Origin: Nemorincola caseinilytica | GTDB lineage: Bacteria > Bacteroidota > Bacteroidia > Chitinophagales > Chitinophagaceae | Reading direction: 5' to 3' | Assembly (NCBI RefSeq): GCF_039540515.1 | Contig: NZ_BAABFA010000001.1 | Span: 124,001-188,000, forward strand | Length of the DNA: 64,000 nucleotides | Shown: one piece after another, positions 35,416 through 44,506 of the stretch | How positions within the stretch are numbered: position 1 is the stretch's first letter | Layout: each line of letters opens with the position of its first letter | The notes under the pieces: model-generated | Databases searched by the model: none | What the model was told of the DNA's origin: nothing | What the model saw: the letters and a program-made list of their open reading frames with translations, nothing else | Position numbers and translations under genes: made by a program

Positions 35416-36087
35416 ATGGATGTAGCAATAGAGCAAAGCTGGAAAGAGCGGCTGCATGAAGAATTCGAGAAACCCTACTTCGAGCGGGTGGTGAACTTTC
35501 TGAAAGAGGAAAAAAAAGCCAATAAGGTGATATACCCACCGGGCAAGCTCATTTTCAATGCTTTCGAGTGTACTCCGTTCGACAATGTAAAGGTAGTGGT
35601 GATAGGCCAGGACCCGTACCATAATCCCGGGCAGGCACATGGACTGTCTTTTTCTGTGCCGGACAGGGTACAGCCCCCGCCATCGCTCATCAATATATTC
35701 AAAGAGATACATAACGACCTGGGCATCACCATCAATAGCACAGGCAACCTGGAGCCCTGGGGCCGCCAGGGGGTACTGCTGCTGAACGCATCGCTGACGG
35801 TAGAGGAGAACAAGCCCATGTCGCACGCGCAGATAGGATGGCACACCTTTACCGATGCCGTGATCCGCAAGATATCGGCAGAGAGAGAGCATGTTGTGTT
35901 CATGCTGTGGGGCCGCTTTGCACAGAACAAGGAAGTGCTGGTAGATGTTTCGCGCCACCTGGTGCTGAAGGCCGCGCACCCGTCGCCGCTATCGGCATAT
36001 AATGGGTTCTTTGGCTGCGGCCATTTCAGCAAGGCCAATAACTGGCTGAAAGAAAAAGGAGAACGCCCTATAGACTGGAGCCTGTAG
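35416..36087 (+). CDS. ung: uracil-DNA glycosylase (family 1)
   Basis: Ung removes uracil from DNA in base-excision repair. This 223-residue protein has the water-activating loop GQDPYH (64-69, Asp66), the uracil-binding stretch LLLNASLTVEENKPMSH, VFMLWGRFAQ and the Leu-intercalation loop AAHPSPLSA. The length and all motifs are normal. The stop is 8 bases before the TPR glycosyltransferase gene, so the two may be co-transcribed without a functional link. Confidence 0.97.
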   Translation: MDVAIEQSWKERLHEEFEKPYFERVVNFLKEEKKANKVIYPPGKLIFNAFECTPFDNVKVVVIGQDPYHNPGQAHGLSFSVPDRVQPPPSLINIFKEIHNDLGITINSTGNLEPWGRQGVLLLNASLTVEENKPMSHAQIGWHTFTDAVIRKISAEREHVVFMLWGRFAQNKEVLVDVSRHLVLKAAHPSPLSAYNGFFGCGHFSKANNWLKEKGERPIDWSL

Positions 36088-36095
36088 CATAGCCC

Positions 36096-37955
36096 ATGAA
36101 GAAAGCAGCCGCACCACACCGCAAGCACCTGGTACTGCACCTCTGCGTAATAATAGCAGCGGTGCTGATAGCTTATTACAAGGTGTTCGGCGCGTCCTTC
36201 CTCAACTGGGACGATGCAGAATATGTGCTGCACAACAATGACATCAATGCCATAAGCGGCAGCAATATAAAGGCATGGTTCTCTACCTTCTATGTGGGCA
36301 ACTATCACCCGCTCACCATGGCATCCTATGCTATAGACCATATATTCGGCGGGTCGCAGCCATTTGTGTACCACCTGTCGGGGGTGTTGCTGCATTTTAT
36401 CAATTCCTGCCTGGTATACATATTCTTCAGCAAGCTGCAGCAGCAAAAGACCATAGCGCTGGCGGTAGCACTGCTTTTTGCCCTGCACCCCTCGCAGGCC
36501 GAAAGTGTAGCATGGGTGGCAGAGCGCAAAACAGTGCTGTGCGGCTTCTTCAGCCTGCTGGCCATGCTGCAGTACCAGGGCTATGTACGCAGGCCCACAG
36601 GCGGGCAAATGGTGCTGCTGCTGGTATTCTCGGCATTCGCCATGCTATCGAAGGGAACAGCGGTGGCGCTGCCGGTATCGTTCCTGGCCATAGACCTGTG
36701 GCTGGAACGCCCCCTCAATGACAAGGCCGTATGGACGGAAAAGATACCTGTCTTCCTTATGGCCATCATCACAGGCGTAGTGGCCATATATGCCCAGCAA
36801 AGCGGCCACTTCATGGAAGGGGGCAATGAATACGGCATAGCAGAGCAACTGGTATATGGCGGCTATGCCTATGTGCAGTACATAGTGCGCTTCTTCCTGC
36901 CTTTAGACCTATCTGCCATGTACCCCTACCCTGAGCAGATGGGCATCTTACATATTGCCTTTGCGGTAGCTGCGGCAGGTATGGTCACTTTATTCGTAAT
37001 AGCGCTGCGCAGGCGCTGGCAGGTGCTGGCGGGCGGCATACTTTTCTTTACCGCCAATATAGCCATGGTGCTGCAATTCATACCCTTTGGCGAGGCCCTT
37101 ATGGCGGACCGATATATGTATATGGCCTGCATAGGACTGGCCTACCCTGCCATGTACTACCTGGCCGCCTGGCTGTGGCAGCTACGAATGGGCAAACGGT
37201 ATATGTACATAGGCGGCCCTGCGGCGGCTCTGCTGCTGGGGCTGTGCTTCATGCGGAATGATGTATGGCTGTCTGACATGAACCTGTACAATTCGCTGTT
37301 GGAACGTTTCCCCAACTCGGCAGTGGCACAGTACAGCGCAGGTGGCATGTACCTGAAAATAGGCGATATGGAACAGGCCGAGTACCACTTGGACAAAGCT
37401 GTGCGGCTGGCCCCCGGCAATGCAAAGGCATGGTACAACAAAGGGCTGCTGCACATGCGGCAGGGCCGCGCTATGGAGGCGCTGGAAGCGCTGGACCGCA
37501 GCATAGCCATAAACGACTACACCAAGGCACACTTCTCCCGCGCACTGCTGCACCTTTCTACCGGCAAGCCCGACCTGGCGCTGACCGATATAGACCATGT
37601 GCTGCGGGTGCAGCCCGGCAATGCACGCGCATGGTGCATAAAGGGAGACTGTATGGAACGGATGGGACGGCTGGAAGAAGCCCTGAACAACTATAACAAG
37701 GCCATAGAGCGCAACGCAGGCGAACCGCTGTTCTATGTACGGAGGGGCGCTACATATTGCAAGCTGGAAAGATATGCCCCTGCCATAACTGACCTTGATG
37801 CCGCACTCGATATGGACGCCTCCAATGGCGAGGCATACTACTGGCGGGCTATCGCCAAACAGCATATAGGCCAGGGGCCATGCAGCGATCTGCAGAACGC
37901 CATGCAGCGACGCTATGCACCCGCAAAGGACGCCCTGCAAAAGTTATGTAAATGA
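36096..37955 (+). CDS. TPR-containing membrane glycosyltransferase-like protein (TMTC-like)
   Basis: This 619-residue protein has about ten membrane helices in residues 14-390 and a C-terminal run of five or six TPRs (about 395-610). The first loop NWDDAEYVLHNNDI carries the paired acidic residues, and HPLTMASYAIDH and HPSQAESVAWVAERK follow. This is the pattern of bacterial relatives of TMTC O-mannosyltransferases. It probably moves a sugar from a lipid carrier to an exported protein; acceptor and donor are not shown. It ends 17 bases before the convergent bshA stop. Confidence 0.82.
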   Translation: MKKAAAPHRKHLVLHLCVIIAAVLIAYYKVFGASFLNWDDAEYVLHNNDINAISGSNIKAWFSTFYVGNYHPLTMASYAIDHIFGGSQPFVYHLSGVLLHFINSCLVYIFFSKLQQQKTIALAVALLFALHPSQAESVAWVAERKTVLCGFFSLLAMLQYQGYVRRPTGGQMVLLLVFSAFAMLSKGTAVALPVSFLAIDLWLERPLNDKAVWTEKIPVFLMAIITGVVAIYAQQSGHFMEGGNEYGIAEQLVYGGYAYVQYIVRFFLPLDLSAMYPYPEQMGILHIAFAVAAAGMVTLFVIALRRRWQVLAGGILFFTANIAMVLQFIPFGEALMADRYMYMACIGLAYPAMYYLAAWLWQLRMGKRYMYIGGPAAALLLGLCFMRNDVWLSDMNLYNSLLERFPNSAVAQYSAGGMYLKIGDMEQAEYHLDKAVRLAPGNAKAWYNKGLLHMRQGRAMEALEALDRSIAINDYTKAHFSRALLHLSTGKPDLALTDIDHVLRVQPGNARAWCIKGDCMERMGRLEEALNNYNKAIERNAGEPLFYVRRGATYCKLERYAPAITDLDAALDMDASNGEAYYWRAIAKQHIGQGPCSDLQNAMQRRYAPAKDALQKLCK

Positions 37956-37972
37956 TACCTGTGCTATAGGTG

Positions 37973-39127
37973 TCAGAGTGTACACTTCTCGTGTTTTTTG
38001 TAGCTGGCTATCACTGCCTCATACAGCTTTTCGTACTGGGGTATGATGTGCTGTTTCTCGAACTTGCGGGCATGTGCTATGGCAGCCTTTTTGAAGTGCA
38101 GCAACCGCTCGCTATCGCTGAGGATGTCCACTGCATTACGCGCCATATCATCTATATCGCCTACATCAGAGAGGTAGCCGGTCTTGCCCTGCACATTGAT
38201 CTCGGGCAGGCCACCTGCATTGGTAGATATGACAGGCACACCACAAGCCATGGCCTCCAGCGCCGACAGGCCGAAGCTCTCTGTGGCAGATGGTAATACG
38301 AACAGGTCGGATATGCTAAGGATCTCGCTTATGTGCTCCTGCTTGCCCAGGAAGCGTACATCATTGTACAGCCCCATGTTGCGCGTCATCTCTTCCACGT
38401 TCTGCCTGTCGGGGCCGTCGCCTATCATCAGCAGTTTGGCAGGCAGTTGCTTTTTTACCTCGGCGAAAACCTTTACCACATCGGGCACACGCTTCACGGT
38501 ACGGAAGTTGGATACATGCACCAGTATGCGCTCCCCATCGGGGGCCAGCATCTGCTTGAAGTGGTTCTTATCTGTCTGGTGAAAACGCTTTACGTCCACA
38601 AAGTTGGGAATGACATGTATGTCCTTTTCTATGGCAAAGGAGCGCAGTGTTTCCTCCTTCAGGTTGTCGGACACAGCGGTAATGGCATCCGATTCGTTGA
38701 TGGAGAAAGTGACCACAGGTGCATAGGTGGCATCGCGGCCTACCAGTGTTATATCGGTACCATGCAGTGTGGTGATGAAGGGAATATCCTTGCCGGTCTT
38801 TTTCAGTATCTGCCGGGCGAAGTAGGCTGCCGAGGCATGTGGGATGGCATAGTGCAGGTGCAGCAGATCGAGCTGCTGATTGGTGATGACATGCACCATG
38901 GTACTGGCCAGCGCCGTCTCATAGGGCGGAAAATCGAACAGCGGATAGGTAGGCACCTTCACCTCGTGAAAATATATGTTGGGGTGAAAGCCCTGTGTGA
39001 GCCTTACCGGTTGCTCATAAGTGATGAAGTGTACCTCGTACCCTTTATCTGACAGGGCAAGACCCAACTCTGTGGCCAGCACACCACTGCCGCCGAATGT
39101 GGGGTAACATACTATTCCTATTTTCAT
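37973..39127 (-). CDS. bshA: bacillithiol synthase step 1: N-acetyl-alpha-D-glucosaminyl L-malate synthase
   Basis: BshA joins GlcNAc from UDP-GlcNAc to L-malate, the first step of bacillithiol synthesis. This 384-residue GT4-fold protein has the family opening KIGIVCYPTFGGSGVLATELG, then LHLHYAIPHASAAYFA, TTLHGTDITLVG, and the donor site PSATESFGLSALEAMACGVPVI (each quoted in part). The length is normal. bshB and bshC are not adjacent, as is common. It implies a bacillithiol-type thiol pool in the cell. Confidence 0.95.
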   Translation of the reverse strand: MKIGIVCYPTFGGSGVLATELGLALSDKGYEVHFITYEQPVRLTQGFHPNIYFHEVKVPTYPLFDFPPYETALASTMVHVITNQQLDLLHLHYAIPHASAAYFARQILKKTGKDIPFITTLHGTDITLVGRDATYAPVVTFSINESDAITAVSDNLKEETLRSFAIEKDIHVIPNFVDVKRFHQTDKNHFKQMLAPDGERILVHVSNFRTVKRVPDVVKVFAEVKKQLPAKLLMIGDGPDRQNVEEMTRNMGLYNDVRFLGKQEHISEILSISDLFVLPSATESFGLSALEAMACGVPVISTNAGGLPEINVQGKTGYLSDVGDIDDMARNAVDILSDSERLLHFKKAAIAHARKFEKQHIIPQYEKLYEAVIASYKKHEKCTL

Positions 39128-39260
39128 CTATAGCGCCTTTTGTTCCTTGTATCGCCGGGCATGCCCGGAAAATATCCTGCAAATATCAGTACATATATTC
39201 AAGATGTGGCAATAGCGGTATCAGATCTAACGATAATGGAACACTATACCCAAAACAAAC

Positions 39261-39286
39261 GAGGTGGCCCATGTACAGGCCACCTC
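39261..39286 (-). terminator. terminator of the collagen-like gene
   Basis: A 9-bp perfect inverted repeat (GAGGTGGCC with its complement at 39278-39286) lies 28 bases beyond the leftward stop at 39314. On the minus strand it is followed by GTTTGTTTTGGG, a fair U-run. Confidence 0.75.
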
Positions 39287-39313
39287 GCTGATCAACTGTC
39301 ATTATCACCCGGT

Positions 39314-41257
39314 CTATTTGCCCTGCGAGCCGGAACGCGTACCCGTAGAGGGGGCCTTTTGCCTGGCGCCGGTGCCGGCCGTAGGGAACCTCTGCAGGCC
39401 CATATCCTTGCCCTTGCCAAATGCTTCGGGGTTCTTGTACTTGCCCTTGTCGTGGCCTTTCTTATCGGCCTCTACCTGTAGCGGGTGTGCCAGGGCAAAG
39501 GCATCATGCCTGATGCCGGTCACCTGCCAGCTCACTTCTACATTAGGCTTGTCGGTCTTTATCACGAATTTGTTGTCGTGTATCTTCTGGCCTACTATGG
39601 CCTGTGCGAAGGTACCTATCACCGTCAGGTTGTAGCGGAAATCCTTGTTCAGCGCCTCGAAGTACGAGGGCAGCGTCACAGTGGCGGTACCGCTGGCATC
39701 GGTGGTGATGTTGCCGGTATAGAGGTTCATCATCTCGTTCGATTCTATACAGGCATGCGAAAGGTATTTGTTCTGCGGATCGAGCGGGTGATCTATCTTG
39801 AACAGCTTCAGCGCAGCGTCCATGATACCTGTACACCACATATCGCCATCGAAATAGCCTGCATAGTCTTCAAAAAGGCCCGAACCGTCGGTTCTGCCGT
39901 ATACACCATAGTTATAGTCGGGAGAGCCTACTATGTTGCCATTACCCACACCGAAGATACCAGCAGCATACTCAGAGCTGGACTCTGTGAAACCATGTAT
40001 GGCTATGTTCTCCGAACCCAGTGCGAAACCCTGGTAAGAGGCGTAGCCACGCACACCTTCCCATCCACCCTCGCCCAGCAGGCCTATGCCCTGGTCTATA
40101 GTGGTAGATGGCTGCGACTTGCCGAACACACCTATACTGGTAGTGCCCGTACCTGTGCCTATGTGCGTACCTGCCAGCACACCATTAGGTGCATCTACCG
40201 TAGTAGTGAACAGGCCCGCACGCGCATCGGCCGTGGTAGCTACTTCCATGGTAGAGGTAGGCGATGTGGTACCCAGGCCTATCCTGCCGGCAGACTGGTA
40301 GAGGCCGGAGTTATTGAGGTCGGTAGCAGTATTGAATTTGGAGAGATAGCCGCTGGAGCCCGATCCGGTAAGGCCGCTCACGCTGGCCAGTGTGGCAGGC
40401 GCCCACTGCGTGCCTGTCCACTGCAGTACCTGGCCGGTGCCGGGCGCTGTACCGCTCACATCGCGGTTCTGTATCTTTACTACCGTATTGGTGCCTATAG
40501 CGCCGGTAACATCCCCTGCCAGTGTACCGCCTGCGGCCACTGTGGCAGGGCCCCATGTGGTACCTGTCCACTGTAATACCTGTCCGGTAGTAGCGCCTTG
40601 CTGGGCTATCCTTAGCGGGGTGGCAGAGGTACCATTGCCTGCAAGTGTGGCATCGGTAACGGCTACCTGTGTGCCCCAGTTATCGGCACCACCTGCAGGA
40701 CCGGCGGGACCCGTAGGACCTGCAGGTCCAGTTGGACCGGCGGGACCAGTGGCACCAGCCGGGCCTGTAGCGCCTGTAGCACCCGTGGGACCGGCCGGGC
40801 CTGCAGGACCAGTAGCGCCAGCCGGGCCCGCAGGACCGGCTGGGCCTGTGAGACCGGGACCATTGAGCGCATTCAGCGCAAAGGGCACGCTGAGCAGCTG
40901 GTTGGCGCCCAGGTTGGTATAAGATGTACCACCGGCGGGGTCTATCTCTACCTGCATATATTTATCGCCAGTACCCCATGGTATGGACGAGAACACACCA
41001 CTAAGTACAGTACCCCCACCTACGGCCACATTGTACAGGCCATAGGCATTGGTGGTAACGGTCTGCCGTTCCTGGTACACCACGGTACCGGTGGCAGAGG
41101 CATTGCGGATGGTGAGTCGAAGCGCTATATTGGCAGTGGCCAGTGGCGCGCCCGTAGCATTGCGGGCCACACCCTGGTAGTTGAATTTCTGTGCCGGCTG
41201 TGCCCATGCGGACATACATGCCAGCAAAAAGGCTGCGGAGAATAGGAGGCGTTTCAT
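39314..41257 (-). CDS. secreted collagen-like (Gly-X-Y) protein
   Basis: This 647-residue protein has a signal peptide (cleaved after AWAQ, residue 20). An N-terminal beta domain (about 22-130) opens QKFNYQGVARNATG. Nineteen uninterrupted Gly-X-Y triplets follow at 135-191, almost all GPA, GPT or GAT, then a beta-rich shaft (about 195-480). The C-terminal domain contains FKIDHPLDPQNKYLSHA and KVSWQVTGIR-like strands, a region seen in many tail-fibre-like surface proteins, perhaps a trimer head. It ends in a Lys/Gly-rich tail without a T9SS domain. It is probably trimeric and on the cell surface. Confidence 0.82.
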   Translation of the reverse strand: MKRLLFSAAFLLACMSAWAQPAQKFNYQGVARNATGAPLATANIALRLTIRNASATGTVVYQERQTVTTNAYGLYNVAVGGGTVLSGVFSSIPWGTGDKYMQVEIDPAGGTSYTNLGANQLLSVPFALNALNGPGLTGPAGPAGPAGATGPAGPAGPTGATGATGPAGATGPAGPTGPAGPTGPAGPAGGADNWGTQVAVTDATLAGNGTSATPLRIAQQGATTGQVLQWTGTTWGPATVAAGGTLAGDVTGAIGTNTVVKIQNRDVSGTAPGTGQVLQWTGTQWAPATLASVSGLTGSGSSGYLSKFNTATDLNNSGLYQSAGRIGLGTTSPTSTMEVATTADARAGLFTTTVDAPNGVLAGTHIGTGTGTTSIGVFGKSQPSTTIDQGIGLLGEGGWEGVRGYASYQGFALGSENIAIHGFTESSSEYAAGIFGVGNGNIVGSPDYNYGVYGRTDGSGLFEDYAGYFDGDMWCTGIMDAALKLFKIDHPLDPQNKYLSHACIESNEMMNLYTGNITTDASGTATVTLPSYFEALNKDFRYNLTVIGTFAQAIVGQKIHDNKFVIKTDKPNVEVSWQVTGIRHDAFALAHPLQVEADKKGHDKGKYKNPEAFGKGKDMGLQRFPTAGTGARQKAPSTGTRSGSQGK

Positions 41258-41288
41258 ATCGCGTATAGTTTAAAAGGGTGGATGATAG

Positions 41289-41804
41289 TTAGTTGAGTTT
41301 CTGTACCTTGAATGTATTGGTGGCTTCGGGGCCGTCCTGCGGCCTCAGGAACACCTGCAACATATAGTTGGCATTGGCCAGTTTGCTGATGTCGAACTGC
41401 TTTGTCACTGTTCCGGGCTGCACGGTAGAGCTGTTCTCCAGTATCACACGCCCGGCCACATCCATAAGGCGGTAAGTGAACGTCCCCTCCTGCTGCGTAT
41501 TGAACTGTATGTTGACCGCAGAGCTGGCCGGGTTGGGGAATACATTGATGCCGGACAGTACAGGGCTCATAGGCACATCGGAGGTAGAGGACATGGGCTG
41601 CAGCACACCTTGTGTAACTATGACAGATGGCGCAGAAAAGGTACTTACCATTATCTCGCCTACCGACCACTCGTAGGTATTGCCCGCTATGGTGCCCGAG
41701 CCGCCCATATTATTGATGATGCTGGGGGTGATGCTTTGCCCGCGCACCATGGGCGCGCCTGCCAACGTAGCCAGCATGCATGACAGGATAAGTTTTGGTT
41801 TCAT
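41289..41804 (-). CDS. small T9SS-sorted protein, companion of the collagen-like gene
   Basis: This 171-residue protein has a signal peptide (MKPKLILSCMLATLAGAPMVRG). A short domain includes NTYEWSVGEIMVSTFS and TQGVLQPM, a unit common in Bacteroidota surface proteins. The C-terminal type A sorting domain starts NVFPNPASSAVNI. It lies 31 bases upstream of the collagen-like gene, so the two form a probable operon. Start ATG 41804 begins the signal peptide. It may serve as a surface partner for the collagen-like protein, which has no sorting domain; that is inference. Confidence 0.78.
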   Translation of the reverse strand: MKPKLILSCMLATLAGAPMVRGQSITPSIINNMGGSGTIAGNTYEWSVGEIMVSTFSAPSVIVTQGVLQPMSSTSDVPMSPVLSGINVFPNPASSAVNIQFNTQQEGTFTYRLMDVAGRVILENSSTVQPGTVTKQFDISKLANANYMLQVFLRPQDGPEATNTFKVQKLN

Positions 41805-41981
41805 AAGCTTATTAGGTTTTTTATGTAAGGAAAACACCGGTAATACGGTGTATATAAAATTAAGTGAAAATAAACGAATAAAGAAAATTTTTCTTTTTTA
41901 TAACTGCCTGCTAAGATCGGACGGCCCGAATATTTATCTGGGCCTTGTCATCCCGGAAAGATCGGAGAGGAGAAAATGGAT

Positions 41982-42941
41982 CTAGCTTTCTATGCCGCCG
42001 CGCTCGCGTATGTTGTCTGCAGCAGGAAGGCCGGGCCTCAGCAGGCGCAGCATCTGCAATACCACCGATAGCAGTATGAGGCTCATGCCTATGATAAAAC
42101 CCATGTTCAGCGTATGGGAGCCATCGAGGAAAATGATCTCGCGGTTCTCGTTGTAGAAGATGAATGCAAGCAATATACCGTAGACCGGCTCCAGGTTCAC
42201 AGATAGTGTGGCCGTGAAGGAAGAGAGTTTTTTCAGCGCGTTCAGCGCCAGCGACTGCGCCCATACCGTGCAGCACAGGCTCAGCACCACCAGCCATATC
42301 CAGTCGTTGACGTACCAGAGTGTGGAAGATACCTGTGGCAGGTATACCGTGTCGGGCTGATACCAGAACAGCAGCGGCAGCAGCAGGGTGATGAAGCCCC
42401 AGCCGGTAGACATTTCGTAGAACACCATGGTACGCGCCGGGTACTTACTGGCTATCTGCTTATTGAGTATGGTGAAGACAGAACTGAGCAATGCCGCTAT
42501 AACGCCCGCCAGTATGCCCCAGCCGTAGAACTGCTGGAAACGGTATATGAGGTATACACCTATTATGGCCAGCGAGCCCAGCAGCAGCTCCTTCATGTCG
42601 TGTTTGCCCTTGTTCATTATAGGATCGAACAGGGGTGTGAAGATACTGGCTGTGGACAGGCATACCAGCGCTATAGATACATTGGCCAGCTTGATGGAGG
42701 CATAGAAGGCCACCCAGTGCAGCCCCATAAGTATGCCTACCAGCGCCAGCCGGCGCATATCGCGCCGCTCTATGGGTACCCACTGCCTGCGGAACGTGAG
42801 GATAGCGGCCATGAACAGCCCTGTGAGCAGCATGCGGTACCATACCAGCATGGGCGCCTCCAGCGATATGGCACGTCCCAATATCCCTGTAAAGCCCCAA
42901 AGCAGTACGGCAAGATGCATTTGCACCAGCGCTTTCTTCAT
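41982..42941 (-). CDS. DMT superfamily (EamA) transporter
   Basis: This 319-residue protein has ten hydrophobic helices in two EamA repeats: LLWGFTGILGRAISLEAPMLVWYRMLL (first half, quoted in part) and LSVNLEPVYGILLAFIFYNENRE (second half), the latter with the typical PV/E motif. It begins MKKALVQMHLAVLLW, inside the first helix, as expected. The C-terminus is short and basic. The substrate is unknown. The histidine kinase gene lies 51 bases upstream on the same strand, so they may be co-transcribed. Confidence 0.88.
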   Translation of the reverse strand: MKKALVQMHLAVLLWGFTGILGRAISLEAPMLVWYRMLLTGLFMAAILTFRRQWVPIERRDMRRLALVGILMGLHWVAFYASIKLANVSIALVCLSTASIFTPLFDPIMNKGKHDMKELLLGSLAIIGVYLIYRFQQFYGWGILAGVIAALLSSVFTILNKQIASKYPARTMVFYEMSTGWGFITLLLPLLFWYQPDTVYLPQVSSTLWYVNDWIWLVVLSLCCTVWAQSLALNALKKLSSFTATLSVNLEPVYGILLAFIFYNENREIIFLDGSHTLNMGFIIGMSLILLSVVLQMLRLLRPGLPAADNIRERGGIES

Positions 42942-42992
42942 AAGTAAGTGTGCAAATGTAAGCGAACTACCGCTTTATAAAAGAAGATACTA

Positions 42993-44336
42993 TCAATGAC
43001 GGGTGAGCGGCAGGGAAACGAAGAAAGTACTACCCTTGCCCGGCGTGCTCTCGAACCATATATCGCCGCGCTGGTAGTCCATGAATTCCTTGCACATCAG
43101 CAGGCCCAGGCCTATACCCTTCTCCCTGTTGGTGCCATAGGTAGAGCGGGTCTTGAGGGTGAAGAGGTCGGCCTGCTGCTCGGCAGATATACCTATACCT
43201 GTATCCTGCACCGACAGGAAGGCCCTGTCGGTAGTAGTGGTCACTCTTATTGCTACCTCGCCGCCCTCGTTGGTGAATTTTATGGCATTGTTCACCAGGT
43301 TGCGCAGCACTATGTGCAGCATGTCCTTATCGCACACCACCTCCAGGTCGGGGTGTATGGAGTAGGTGAGCTTTATACCCTTCCGGGCCGCTATGGAACG
43401 TTTATTGCCTGCCACCTCTTCTACGAACGCTTTCAGGTTCTGCGGCACAAGGTGCACTGTCACGCCGTGCATCTGTGTCTTGGCCCACGACATCAGGTTC
43501 ATCAGCAGGTCGGTGGTATATTTCGTCTGCACCAGCAGCTCTTCCTGTATCTTGTTTTTTTCGTCCTCGTCCAGCACATTGTTCGACATCAGCTCCAGGT
43601 ATCCGCGAATGGAATCGAGCGGCGACCTAAGGTCGTGCGATATGATGGAGAACAGCTTGTTCTTCTCCTGGTTCACGGTCTCCAGCTCTGTGTTCTGTGC
43701 CGATATCTGCTCGTTCTGCTTTATGATGGCCAGGGACCGCTCGTCGGCAAGGCGGGCCTTGCGGTAGTAATAGCCGCGCAGGTAATTGGTGATGGCGAAC
43801 AGGAAACTGACGGCAATGGCATATGTGACCGCGAGATCGAGGTAGCGTGCGGCCCTGTCGGGATAAGTGCCGGGTATCAGCGATGGATAGTTATACTCTA
43901 TCACCAGCAATGTGGCCACTATCACAGTATGCAGGGTTATCCATACGAAGTGATGCTTGTGGTTGCCAAGTGTGATAAGGAATATGAGGGTAACGAAGAA
44001 CAGGTATATGGTAGGCCCCGATGAGCCATCGTTCATGAAAAAATTGAGCGAAAGGACGGCATAGCTGAAGATAGCGAACATAGTGACCCCTATCTTGTAT
44101 ATCTTCCTGTAGCGCGACAGATAATAGACCAGGCCCAGCGGCAGCATCAGCAGCAGCATTACCGTTGTCATTATTGTCTGGGAGATGTAAATGTCTATGC
44201 TGATGCAGATAAGCAGCAGGAAGAATGTAACGACACAAACGAAATTGAACGCCCTATTCTCCATAGAGAATTCTTCAGGGTCGCCCGTCAGCCTATTCCA
44301 AAATGTAGATCTACCTTCTCGAAGACGGTCGGTCAT
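42993..44336 (-). CDS. membrane sensor histidine kinase
   Basis: This 447-residue protein has six probable membrane helices (residues 30-185) with very short periplasmic loops and a coiled-coil linker (about 195-225). The HisKA domain has HDLRSPLDSIRGYLELM (His234) and the ATPase domain has VNNAIKFTNEGG, DTGIGIS and GIGLGLLMCKEF. The linker is much like that of kinases with a 7TM-like sensor. No response regulator is encoded next to it, so it is an orphan kinase. Its signal is unknown, perhaps membrane state or a hydrophobic ligand. Confidence 0.93.
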   Translation of the reverse strand: MTDRLREGRSTFWNRLTGDPEEFSMENRAFNFVCVVTFFLLLICISIDIYISQTIMTTVMLLLMLPLGLVYYLSRYRKIYKIGVTMFAIFSYAVLSLNFFMNDGSSGPTIYLFFVTLIFLITLGNHKHHFVWITLHTVIVATLLVIEYNYPSLIPGTYPDRAARYLDLAVTYAIAVSFLFAITNYLRGYYYRKARLADERSLAIIKQNEQISAQNTELETVNQEKNKLFSIISHDLRSPLDSIRGYLELMSNNVLDEDEKNKIQEELLVQTKYTTDLLMNLMSWAKTQMHGVTVHLVPQNLKAFVEEVAGNKRSIAARKGIKLTYSIHPDLEVVCDKDMLHIVLRNLVNNAIKFTNEGGEVAIRVTTTTDRAFLSVQDTGIGISAEQQADLFTLKTRSTYGTNREKGIGLGLLMCKEFMDYQRGDIWFESTPGKGSTFFVSLPLTRH

Positions 44337-44506
44337 CGGATATCATCCTTTGCAGGTCACTAAAGTACTGCTATGCAGTAGTAAGCCAAGTCGTATGGTC
44401 GTTCGTACACAAAAATACTCGATTTGTCTACATTTGTCAAACGCCTTAACACAAATTAACTTATTGCATGATGCGGTCAGCAGCCATATGATAATGACAT
44501 GACATG

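Noticed and set aside
37955..37977. Short imperfect palindrome between the TPR glycosyltransferase gene and bshA
   Set aside because: It needs a wobble pair, is only 7 bp long and lacks a T-run.
40392..40922. Long rightward frame over the collagen-like gene, also rich in Pro, Gly, Ala and Val
   Set aside because: It is the complement of the Gly-X-Y repeat region; the leftward frame has a signal peptide, a coherent domain order and a terminator.
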